From Candidatus Roizmanbacteria bacterium RIFCSPLOWO2_01_FULL_40_13 (GTDB lineage: Bacteria; Patescibacteriota; Microgenomatia; UBA1406; GWC2-37-13), in the NCBI GenBank assembly GCA_001789745.1, contig MGAN01000010.1, positions 1 to 60,318 on the forward strand: a stretch of 60,318 nt of DNA. The letters run 5' to 3'. The notes beneath the pieces were generated by a model. It saw nothing but the letters and a program-made list of their open reading frames with translations, was not told the origin of the DNA and searched no databases. Shown piece after piece: positions 38,009 to 45,291 of this stretch (position 1 is the stretch's first letter; each line of letters opens with the position of its first letter). The translations under genes were made by a program, and so were the position numbers.

Positions 38009-39826
38009 ATGCAGAAAATCAAGTCAATCTTATTTATCTTGCTCCTGTTTTTGCTTGTCTATACGCGATTCGTGAATTTAACCTGGGGATTCCCCTACCC
38101 CATGCATCCGGATGAGCGAAATATGGCTGTCGCAATTCAGGGACTGAATTGCGATCCCGATTTAATCGGGACGAAATTCGAAATTCGAAAATGTTTGAAC
38201 CCTCATTTTTTTGCCTATGGGCAGTTTCCTCTTTACTTAGGTTCTGGAATTGCCTATTTTCTCAAGTTTTGGGACGGCGATCCGGGAACGCCGATTGGAT
38301 TTGAGGAAGCGGTGATAAGTCTGAGGATAATTTCTGCCGTAAGTTCGATTTTAAATGTTTTAGTTTTATTAAAAATTGCTAATTTATTAATTTTCAATTT
38401 TCAATTTTCAAATTCAAAAAATAGAAGTTTGGATTTGAATGAAATTTCCAATTTTCAAATTATAAATTTTCTGGTGTTGATATTTTCCCCCTTCTTCATC
38501 CAGTTTTCCCATTTTGGTACTACAGAGTCTTTACTGATGCTTTTTAACACGTTAATCGTTTATTTTTCTCTTAAGAAAGCGCTTGGATTAATTCTTTACT
38601 CCCGTTTTTTGACTCTCACTTCTCTTATCTCAGGTATGGCCATCGCCTCTAAAGTATCCTCCGTGATATTTCTGCTGGTTCCTCTTATCCTGATTCTGGA
38701 TGATCAAAACTTGACTAAATTCAAAAGATTTACGCAGGCCTTATATTTGATTAGCCTCACCTTGGTTTTCAGTCTAATATTTGCTCCGCATAATTTTATT
38801 TCTTTTCCCGAGTTTTTGGGGGCACTGGGCTATGAAGGCGACGTGGCATTTGGTTTATATAGGGCTTTTTATACCAAACAATTTGAGTTGACTAGCCCGA
38901 TTTTATTTCAGCTTGAGAAAATATTTCCTTATGCGCTTGGCTGGCCGATATATATTTTTTCACTGTCGGGATTTATCTTATTGCCTTTCAAAAAGGAGTT
39001 TAATATTTTGAGACTGGCTTTGTTAACCGGATTTCTTTCCAATGCTTTTTTCTATGCCAAGTGGACGAGATTCGTGAGCCCGATACTGCCGCTTATGCTG
39101 GTTTTTGGGATTTTATTTATTTTTCGACTCTGTGTAGCATTTTACAGTTTGATAAACTCAAAATTCAAAACCCAAAACTATCCCTTATTAATTTTAAATT
39201 TCATGTTTTATGTTTCAGGTTTTATTATGATCTTCCCCGGTCTAGCCCATCTTTCTATCTACCAAAACCCCGATGTCAGATTTACCGCTTCGGATTGGAT
39301 TTACAATAATATGCCGGACGGAAGTTATATTCTTTCGGAAACGGCAAACGTAGTTGATCTACCTGTTTCAACTTCCAACTTCCAACACCCGACTTCCAAT
39401 TACCAATACATCTCATTTAATTTTTATGACTTGGATGAAAATCCGGAGCTTCAGAATCAACTTGATGAGCATCTAGCCAAAGCTGATTATATATTTATTC
39501 CTTCAAGAAGAATTTTTGCCAACCACTGGTGTCCTGAAAATCCTCAATATTCAATCATCAATTTTCAGTCAATATTCAATCATCAATTTTTAAACATGGA
39601 AGATAAGTGTCAATATTTAAGAAAAAAATATCCGGTACTCAACGAATACTATGATAAGCTTTCCTCCGGCGAACTTGGATTTGAGCAAGTTGCGCAATTT
39701 GACTCTTTTCCTGAAATTTGTTTACCATACCGACTCGGATGCATAGAGTTTAATGATGAAAATGCCGAAGAAACCTGGACAGTTTTCGACCATCCGGTGT
39801 TTAGGATATATAAAAAAGATAATTAG
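38009..39826 (+). CDS. GT-C membrane glycosyltransferase (PMT/ArnT-like)
   Basis: A 605-residue protein with about 11 helices and the luminal/periplasmic loop PYPMHPDERNMA after the first helix, in which the acidic DE is the GT-C catalytic pair (as in dolichyl-phosphate-mannose-dependent PMT/ArnT enzymes). The C-terminal 150 residues form an outer domain. It likely uses a polyprenyl-phosphate sugar made by a GT2 such as the one at 15457-16209. The coding region contains several in-frame repeat words (TCCCGATTTAATCGGGA at 38155-38171, runs of attttcaattttcaa near 38390). It ends 4 bp inside the convergent M20 gene. Confidence 0.75.
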   Translation: MQKIKSILFILLLFLLVYTRFVNLTWGFPYPMHPDERNMAVAIQGLNCDPDLIGTKFEIRKCLNPHFFAYGQFPLYLGSGIAYFLKFWDGDPGTPIGFEEAVISLRIISAVSSILNVLVLLKIANLLIFNFQFSNSKNRSLDLNEISNFQIINFLVLIFSPFFIQFSHFGTTESLLMLFNTLIVYFSLKKALGLILYSRFLTLTSLISGMAIASKVSSVIFLLVPLILILDDQNLTKFKRFTQALYLISLTLVFSLIFAPHNFISFPEFLGALGYEGDVAFGLYRAFYTKQFELTSPILFQLEKIFPYALGWPIYIFSLSGFILLPFKKEFNILRLALLTGFLSNAFFYAKWTRFVSPILPLMLVFGILFIFRLCVAFYSLINSKFKTQNYPLLILNFMFYVSGFIMIFPGLAHLSIYQNPDVRFTASDWIYNNMPDGSYILSETANVVDLPVSTSNFQHPTSNYQYISFNFYDLDENPELQNQLDEHLAKADYIFIPSRRIFANHWCPENPQYSIINFQSIFNHQFLNMEDKCQYLRKKYPVLNEYYDKLSSGELGFEQVAQFDSFPEICLPYRLGCIEFNDENAEETWTVFDHPVFRIYKKDN

Positions 39827-40911
39827 TTAAGAGAGAGCAAGAAAGCTTTGAGGATTTTGTAATAGTCAGACAGGCCTTGTGTATCTACCCATTCGTTATC
39901 AGTATGCTGACCATAACCGATAGGCCCAAATGTTACTCCAGCGCACCCTGCCTGGTTAAAATGTCTTACGTCGGATCCTCCGTGTTTGGCTATAAATTGA
40001 GGCTGTGTTCCGGCTACTTTGTGTATTGATTTTCTTAATATTACGATAAATTTGCTATTTCCGTTCGTGTACACAGATGGTTCATTAAGCAATAGTTCTA
40101 ATTCTGCTTTATTTTTAATAATTTCCCGAAGTTTACTAATAACTCTATCTTTATCTTCTGGGATATAACGGATATCCAAGCAGGCGGAACATTCATCCGG
40201 CACCTTGTTAAAGGTTAGGTTTGTTGTTTCAGTTTTTGCCAAGTTTACGGTTGTTTTCCAAACTTCACTTTCAAATTCAGGGTAAACTTTCTTAATTTCG
40301 TAAAGTAAATCAATCATTTTCCAGACAGCATTTTTAGCTTGCCAAGGATAAGCTGCATGACCAGTTTTTCCTTTGGTTTTTATTTTCAACCAAATGATTC
40401 CTTTAGCCTTGTTTCCAATTTTAAAATCAGTAGGTTCACCAGAAATTACAAAATCAGTTTTAACCCCTTTATCTATCTGATATTTGGTACCATTTAGACC
40501 TCCAACTTCTTCATCAGTCACTAACTGCAATCCGAGCGGATAATTGACTTTATTTGCCAGTTCTTTAAAGATTAAAATCTCAACCGCAGCTGCAGCTTTC
40601 ATATCATACGCACCCCTACCATGAAGTTTTCCGTCTTTTTCAAAAGGCTTGAATTGATATGGTTTCCCCGGAATTACATCTAGATGAGCATTAAGGATAA
40701 CTCTGAATTGCTTTGATTTAGTCTTTTCAGACTGATATAATAAACTACGCGAATTGTAATTAGTAAACTCACTCGCAGTAAAACCGCTTAGTTGATATTT
40801 AGCTAGCTTGAGAATTTCGTTAATTTGTTGAGGTTTATCTTTAGTTGATTCAATGACAATTAATTGTTTTAATAGTGGTAAGACATCATTGATCATAGCG
40901 TATTTTAGCAA
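39823..40911 (-). CDS. M20-family deacylase, candidate N-acyl-L-amino-acid desuccinylase
   Basis: A 362-residue ArgE/DapE/ACY1-type metallohydrolase. Metal and catalytic residues are visible: NAHLDVIPG (H76, D78), GRGAYDMKAAAA (bridging D103), VTDEEVGG (E134/E135), SGEPTDF, and a C-terminal YGQHTDNEWVD (His ligand); KGKTGHAAYPWQAKNA marks the lid domain. M20 enzymes act on the L-form of N-acyl amino acids. In the known Geobacillus pathway an M20 enzyme removes succinate after racemisation, and here the gene is 9 bp behind a GNAT-like gene and near a racemase. That role is inferred; a peptidase is possible. Met6 (40896) is an alternative start. Confidence 0.8.
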   Translation of the reverse strand: MLKYAMINDVLPLLKQLIVIESTKDKPQQINEILKLAKYQLSGFTASEFTNYNSRSLLYQSEKTKSKQFRVILNAHLDVIPGKPYQFKPFEKDGKLHGRGAYDMKAAAAVEILIFKELANKVNYPLGLQLVTDEEVGGLNGTKYQIDKGVKTDFVISGEPTDFKIGNKAKGIIWLKIKTKGKTGHAAYPWQAKNAVWKMIDLLYEIKKVYPEFESEVWKTTVNLAKTETTNLTFNKVPDECSACLDIRYIPEDKDRVISKLREIIKNKAELELLLNEPSVYTNGNSKFIVILRKSIHKVAGTQPQFIAKHGGSDVRHFNQAGCAGVTFGPIGYGQHTDNEWVDTQGLSDYYKILKAFLLSLN

Positions 40912-40920
40912 AATTGTGAA

Positions 40921-42096
40921 TTAAATAGATTTCCATTGTTGGTGAAGTCGATAGGTTAGCTCTTCAATTCTACTCCCTCGATAATCGCGAGCTAACTCTA
41001 TATCTACAATTTGACGTCTAATATCGTATCTAGCCGTCCCAAAATGAAATGTAGTTGGAATAATTCTTACGCCGCCATTTACTCTGAATCTTCCACCGGG
41101 AAAAACACCAAGCGGAATTAGGCCGACTTCGTAACACGATTCTTGAGTTTGTATATTTCCCGGGTGATTAGGAATTACAATTTCAACAAATCTTGATTGT
41201 TTTAGAGCGCTTTGTACTTCTTCGATCAATTGACCACTATTAACATTTCCTTCGGCGAAAATAGTTGAAAAGTGGATACCGGCAGTTGCCTCACTTGTAA
41301 GTTTTGGCGTGACTTTTTCATTTTGTTTGTCAGAATTGATTATATATGGTTGTATAGCAAAAGCACGTTCATAAGTTGCTCGGGCAATTTCGGACAAACT
41401 GATAGAGCCAGATATATTTTGTTGGGGTGAATAAAGTGGTGTCGATGTGTCTATGTGCTCAGGTTGAAGGTATAATCTTGACTGTAAAAATGCTTCCTGA
41501 TGGGGGTTTCCTTTGGGTGGATGGACTTGAAAGCGCGGGACACAAAGGAGCCATGGTTTGAGTCCTGCCACTTCGTTGATATGTTGAGTTGCGCCGCCTG
41601 CCTCAAGAGTTGAACCGTCAGGTAATATTATGGTTTTTGCTAATCTAAGATCCGCCTGCAAAGCCCATATTTGATTTGCAATCGGAGAACCCAAAAAATC
41701 TAGTAATCTTTGATACATTACTACCGTATTATTTACTCTTCCGTTTAATATAGTTCCGTCAGGCAAATAAGTTCCTTCAGGTAATTTTACTGTTCGGCAA
41801 AGTTCGGCTAATCCAGCTTCAAGCATTACTTCGATATTTGCCATACCCACGGGTTTTCCGTTTACATACATTAGCCAAGTAAGCATTTCACCTGCTTTCT
41901 GGGCGCCGATTAAAGTTTCTATAGGCTGAGATAGAGCTGGGTGGCCCTGTCCATATACCGTCCCTAATAAATCTCTATGAACTTGAGCTCTTGTTCTCGG
42001 ATCTATTTGATCACTCCACGGACCAACTACGGATTCAACATCACTATATCCTTCCACTTTACTTCTTAATATGTCTATAATTTGCGTTTCTACCAT
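40921..42096 (-). CDS. GNAT-like N-acyltransferase candidate, paralogue of the 47495-49054 product
   Basis: A 391-residue soluble protein. WLMYVNGKPVGMANIEV at about residues 74-90 looks like the beta2-beta3 hairpin of a GNAT fold, AELCRT (97-102) like beta4, and ADLRLAKT (148-155) and ATQHINEVAGLKPWLLCVPRF like beta5 and the closing region. The C-terminal third repeats a similar pattern (VEIVIPNHPGNIQTQESCYEVGLIPLGVFPGG). The blocks ELxRT and DxRLAKT recur with nearly the same spacing in the product at 47495-49054. I infer an acyl- or succinyl-CoA:D-amino-acid N-acyltransferase; no direct homologue is recognised. An attenuator hairpin ends 18 nt upstream of the start. Confidence 0.55.
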   Translation of the reverse strand: MVETQIIDILRSKVEGYSDVESVVGPWSDQIDPRTRAQVHRDLLGTVYGQGHPALSQPIETLIGAQKAGEMLTWLMYVNGKPVGMANIEVMLEAGLAELCRTVKLPEGTYLPDGTILNGRVNNTVVMYQRLLDFLGSPIANQIWALQADLRLAKTIILPDGSTLEAGGATQHINEVAGLKPWLLCVPRFQVHPPKGNPHQEAFLQSRLYLQPEHIDTSTPLYSPQQNISGSISLSEIARATYERAFAIQPYIINSDKQNEKVTPKLTSEATAGIHFSTIFAEGNVNSGQLIEEVQSALKQSRFVEIVIPNHPGNIQTQESCYEVGLIPLGVFPGGRFRVNGGVRIIPTTFHFGTARYDIRRQIVDIELARDYRGSRIEELTYRLHQQWKSI

Positions 42097-42111
42097 ATTA
42101 TTTATAAGCCA

Positions 42112-42137
42112 TTAAAAAACCCCGCTTGCGCGGGGTT
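42112..42137 (-). terminator. Attenuator (intrinsic terminator) of unit 3
   Basis: On the minus strand AACCCCGC-GCAA-GCGGGGTT forms an 8-bp GC-rich stem with a 4-nt loop followed by TTTTTTAA, ending just before the start codon of the GNAT-like gene. The 5' arm can alternatively pair perfectly over 8 bp with GCGGGGTT of the leader ORF (plus-strand 42168-42175). The position inside the leader of a transcribed gene identifies it as an attenuator rather than an operon-end terminator. Confidence 0.8.
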
Positions 42138-42158
42138 GTCTTTGAAATTATTTAATAA

Positions 42159-42224
42159 TTAAAAAATAACCCCGCTAAAAGTGGGATTAAAGAAAAATGT
42201 AAATAATTTACCAGGATTTTTCAT
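42159..42224 (-). CDS. Phe-rich leader peptide of unit 3
   Basis: A 21-codon ORF runs from ATG to TAA ahead of the attenuator. Six of 21 residues are Phe, with the central segment LFTFFFNPTF, reminiscent of the pheA and pheST leader peptides. Codons 17-19 (AGC GGG GTT) form the antiterminator strand, and codons 14-15 (CCC AC) can pair with it. A ribosome stalled on the Phe run would free the antiterminator; one reaching the stop would cover it. It lacks a Shine-Dalgarno sequence and lies about 3 nt from the predicted transcription start. Confidence 0.6.
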   Translation of the reverse strand: MKNPGKLFTFFFNPTFSGVIF

Positions 42225-42233
42225 TAATATATA

Positions 42234-42261
42234 ATGATAACATTTAAATTTAAAATTGCAA
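42234..42261 (-). promoter_or_regulatory. Promoter of unit 3 (minus strand)
   Basis: -35 TTGCAA (42256-42261), 16-bp spacer, -10 TATCAT (minus-strand reading of 42234-42239). Predicted start near 42227, only a few bases before the leader ATG. The -35 is its own reverse complement and is shared with the divergent promoter. Confidence 0.5.
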
Positions 42262-42284
42262 ATCTAATTATTATAGGTTATAAT
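42256..42284 (+). promoter_or_regulatory. Promoter of the radical SAM unit
   Basis: -35 TTGCAA, 17-bp spacer, consensus -10 TATAAT (42279-42284). Predicted start about 42291, two bases before the ATG of the leader ORF. A second TATAAT at 42289-42294 overlaps that ATG and is less likely to be used. Confidence 0.65.
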
Positions 42285-42292
42285 TTGATATA

Positions 42293-42328
42293 ATGTGGAG
42301 CAAGAAGTTAGTTATTTTTTCTCTATAG
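42293..42328 (+). CDS. Leader peptide of the radical SAM unit (11 codons)
   Basis: ATG at the predicted transcript start opens MWSKKLVIFSL and stops at TAG 42328. An overlapping GTG frame (42295-42348) would give a 17-residue peptide with YFFSIVF and end inside the candidate antiterminator. Either could be the sensing ORF; both are hydrophobic and contain Phe. Short, leaderless and without Shine-Dalgarno, so support comes only from position and analogy with the two other units. Confidence 0.35.
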   Translation: MWSKKLVIFSL

Positions 42329-42363
42329 TTTTTACGGTTAAGCGGTAAATTTAATAATAGTAT

Positions 42364-42386
42364 AACCCGCTATTGGCGGGTTTTTT
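42364..42386 (+). terminator. Attenuator (intrinsic terminator) of the radical SAM unit
   Basis: AACCCGC-TATTG-GCGGGTT plus TTTT (42364-42386) forms a 7-bp stem and U-tract ending 4 nt before ATG 42391. Possible antiterminator partners upstream are GGTTA (42336-42340) with TAACC and AGCGG (42341-42345) with CCGCT. TTTAC and GTAAA around them can form the competing leader hairpin. Pairings are shorter than in the other two attenuators. Confidence 0.7.
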
Positions 42387-42390
42387 AATT

Positions 42391-43674
42391 ATGGCGGAGT
42401 TTTCGCAACAAATAAATGAACAATTGTTGATGATTGATGCTGGATCGCAGTTTGTGAGCATTAATCCGAGGGAGATTCATCCAAAGCTTTATAAACCTTT
42501 CAAACCGGAATCTCTCGTACGAGCGCCTCATACAAGGAAGGCAGATTATTTGTCGATTGGGACGGCCTATATAGTAGTTGAGTCTAATACGGGTCCGATT
42601 GGCAGAAGTATACTTAATACTTTAGCCAGTGTTGACGGACATACTTGTGGAGCTGCTTGCAGAAATTGCTATCTAATTAGAGGTGGAGACAGACCGGATT
42701 ATACTCCAGAACCAGATGAAACCAAATGGATGAAAACAACGCTCGAAAACAAAGGAATAAACGTAATCATTACAGGAGCTGAAGCCTTATCTCTACCTGA
42801 TTATTTTGAAGCCGGTTTATTTGATGAAAAGCCATATCTTTTAAGCAGCGGAATACCTATCGTAGCTAATCCCGGTAGGTCAATGACAGATATTGCACGA
42901 GCTGGCATTCAAAATGTGCAGATGTCGTTACACGGCGCTGTAGAGACAGACAATGTTTTTAATGGAGCCGCTCCGGAAATTGTTGTTCGAGCAGTTGAAA
43001 ACATTCGTAAGTTCAACGAACAGTTTGGGACATATATTGGAGTGGTGTTAAATGTTACAGTAAGTAAACATAATCTAAATCAATTAAAACCAATTGCAGA
43101 TTTCGTATTAGCAGAATTGAACTGTGAAGGTGTGCGATTTAATCGACATAAGGCTGCAGGAGGTGTTTTTAAGGATTTGATGCTTGATCCTGACGATCAT
43201 ATTTTATTTTATGAGCAGATAAGGAGAATTAGAGAAAAGTATCCAAAAGATTTAACTGGAAGAATGGTAAGCGTATCTGGTGATTTTGGTAAATTACATA
43301 GAACCGCATCTCCCGGAAAACCCCCATACGAGTGTCCCGCCGGTTTACCGGGCGGAGAAATTGCCATAATTCCGGCGACAGACGGTAAACACCGTGTTTA
43401 TTCTTGTTTGGAGGTAAGAGAGCCTTCTTTACAGATGGGCTATTTCTACGGAAGAGAGGGTAATTTTTCTACGGAGATGTCTGGGAGTCTTCGACTTCAT
43501 ACAACCCCATTCGAGGACTTAAAAGATGAGATGTTACGAGCGTCGCTTGGGATGTCTCAAACGGACGATGGTTGTATAGCTTATACAATTACCCGTGACC
43601 ATCCATCAGCCAGAGCAATGATAAAGTATCTACAGACAAGTCTTAATCCGGGCCAACCCAATTTAATTCTTTAG
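42391..43674 (+). CDS. Radical SAM enzyme with SPASM-like C-terminus
   Basis: A 427-residue protein from ATG 42391; the TTG 18 bp upstream lies in the attenuator stem and is rejected. The [4Fe-4S]/SAM motif is C86-GAA-C90-RN-C93 (CxxxCxxC) in DGHTCGAACRNCYL. VIITGAEALSLPDYF corresponds to the GGE-like strand. A later CPAGLPGGEIAIIP...VYSC (C315, C339) plus C395 resembles the start of a SPASM auxiliary-cluster domain, though it has too few Cys for two full clusters. It may modify an amino acid or a peptide; no precursor peptide gene is visible. It is convergent with the aminotransferase gene (12-bp overlap) and shares the attenuation architecture of its neighbours. Confidence 0.75.
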   Translation: MAEFSQQINEQLLMIDAGSQFVSINPREIHPKLYKPFKPESLVRAPHTRKADYLSIGTAYIVVESNTGPIGRSILNTLASVDGHTCGAACRNCYLIRGGDRPDYTPEPDETKWMKTTLENKGINVIITGAEALSLPDYFEAGLFDEKPYLLSSGIPIVANPGRSMTDIARAGIQNVQMSLHGAVETDNVFNGAAPEIVVRAVENIRKFNEQFGTYIGVVLNVTVSKHNLNQLKPIADFVLAELNCEGVRFNRHKAAGGVFKDLMLDPDDHILFYEQIRRIREKYPKDLTGRMVSVSGDFGKLHRTASPGKPPYECPAGLPGGEIAIIPATDGKHRVYSCLEVREPSLQMGYFYGREGNFSTEMSGSLRLHTTPFEDLKDEMLRASLGMSQTDDGCIAYTITRDHPSARAMIKYLQTSLNPGQPNLIL

Positions 43675-45291
43675 TCTTCCTTTATTTTCTCTGGCTAATC
43701 CTGAACTGACTCCAGACATTAAGTTATAAATTTTTTTTACTTCTTTTGATACGTTTCCTTTTAAAACTTGTTTGACCCGCCTAAAAATTATTCTGGCAAC
43801 ATTTTCATTAGTTTCGGAAAGTTCCAAAAGCATTGGTTGATATCTTATGGCACTAGGTAAAGCTCCCACCAAGACTCCATCCTCAACAAGAAGTGCAATC
43901 TGAACCAATTTTGCATTATCATTTGTGGCTACAAATACACCTCGGTTAAGAAACTTGCCAAAAAGATTTTTTATTGGAAATTTTTCTTGGTTTGCAATTT
44001 TTTCAATAGCATTCGATTTTTGTTCAAACCAATTTTGTAGTCGATAATCCCTGAGTAATTCAGCTACGAGCAATACGCGCAATAAAGGACCATTCATTTG
44101 ATTGGTTGTAATCTGAGTAAACGGGTAGGCTTCTTTTTCAATTGTGCTGGGCAGCATTACCATTCCAAATGGCTGGCCGTTTGAGGCTGATTTGGCTGTT
44201 GTTAGAACTAAGAGATCAAAATCGGAAAAAATTTTATCGACATTTTCACCCCAATAACTACCAGTTCGTCCCAGTTGTTGAACACAGTCTAGGATAATTG
44301 GGAGCCGACTTTTTTTCATTAATTTTTTAACTTCAAGCAATAATTTAATATCAGTTTTTATTAGTCCGAGATCTCCCAAAATATCTGGCTCCAGATATAA
44401 CCCCGAAACCTGTTTTTTGGCAATTTTCTCACTTAACTTTTTAATGAACTCATTACGATAGTCTTTTGTTGGGGCAGGTAGGGATCTGTCAACCCAGGTA
44501 GCTTTACCCATTCTTCTAATTTGTTGATTGTCAACGCCAAACCCAGTTGCTTCTCTGGCTGATCCAAATCCGCCCGCCCAAGTTCCGTCAACGGCAAGAA
44601 CCCGAGCATTATCAAGTTTTAGCACTTTTTCAGCATAGGCATTTACTGTTTCAATGGCAATTGAGTCGACTATTGAGGCAGAAGATTCCATATGAATATA
44701 TAAATTTTTTCGGCTTTTTTTTACTGGATAAAGATTTTTTAGAATTTCAAAAGCAAAAGACTGTCTTAAACCGGGATGATATGCGTTGCAAACATTATCT
44801 TTCCAACCCATGAAATCTTCTATTCTATCCATCATCAGCAACCAGGGATTTTCTGCTCCGAGATTTATTGAGGAAGCGGAATTTAATACATCAAGCACTG
44901 CTCCGTCTAGATCATTGAGTCCAACCAAGTATTTTATTCCGGCATATTGTTTTTTGATGATTAACCCATCCAGTATCCAAGCTCGAGCGGCATGAGGGAA
45001 AACTCCATCTATAATTTTTCTTTTGGCTTTCATTTCTTGATTGAAATACCAAACGCGCTTTGCAGATTTTCTATTACCTTCCAAAGCTTCTTGACTTAAC
45101 TTTAAAGAGTAGATTAGTGTATCTCTAAATTTTTTTTTAAAAAGATTTGATTCCCGTTGCAGAATCTTTTTTTCATCACTTTTGAGTGCTAGTTCATTTT
45201 TAGTATACTTAGAAAGTTTTCTGAGTATGTTTTTTGATGCTGTATTGGCTACATCCTCAATAAATTTAATTTCATGACTATGATTTTTCAT
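43663..45291 (-). CDS. Class III PLP-dependent aminotransferase-like protein
   Basis: The 542-residue protein has, after a long helical N-terminus (about 95 residues, extra to the family), a fold-type I core. The pyridoxal-N Asp is in ILDCVQQLGRTGSYW (D335), the Schiff-base Lys in LTTAKSASNGQPFGMV (K367), and a closing LVGALPSAIRYQPMLLELSE matches the substrate Arg region of ornithine/lysine/GABA aminotransferases. It could feed 2-oxo acids or semialdehydes to and from amino acids; the substrate is unknown. Its ATG overlaps the dipeptidase stop (TAATG), so it is translationally coupled as the last gene of unit 1. Confidence 0.7.
   Translation of the reverse strand: MKNHSHEIKFIEDVANTASKNILRKLSKYTKNELALKSDEKKILQRESNLFKKKFRDTLIYSLKLSQEALEGNRKSAKRVWYFNQEMKAKRKIIDGVFPHAARAWILDGLIIKKQYAGIKYLVGLNDLDGAVLDVLNSASSINLGAENPWLLMMDRIEDFMGWKDNVCNAYHPGLRQSFAFEILKNLYPVKKSRKNLYIHMESSASIVDSIAIETVNAYAEKVLKLDNARVLAVDGTWAGGFGSAREATGFGVDNQQIRRMGKATWVDRSLPAPTKDYRNEFIKKLSEKIAKKQVSGLYLEPDILGDLGLIKTDIKLLLEVKKLMKKSRLPIILDCVQQLGRTGSYWGENVDKIFSDFDLLVLTTAKSASNGQPFGMVMLPSTIEKEAYPFTQITTNQMNGPLLRVLLVAELLRDYRLQNWFEQKSNAIEKIANQEKFPIKNLFGKFLNRGVFVATNDNAKLVQIALLVEDGVLVGALPSAIRYQPMLLELSETNENVARIIFRRVKQVLKGNVSKEVKKIYNLMSGVSSGLARENKGRLKN

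Noticed and set aside
42373-42390. TTG start of the radical SAM gene
   Set aside because: It lies within the terminator stem and would add six residues from the hairpin; ATG 42391 is preferred.
42112-42390. T-box riboswitch in the island leaders
   Set aside because: The leaders are too short, and I found no T-box sequence (TGGNACCGCG-like) or specifier stem; leader-peptide attenuation fits better.
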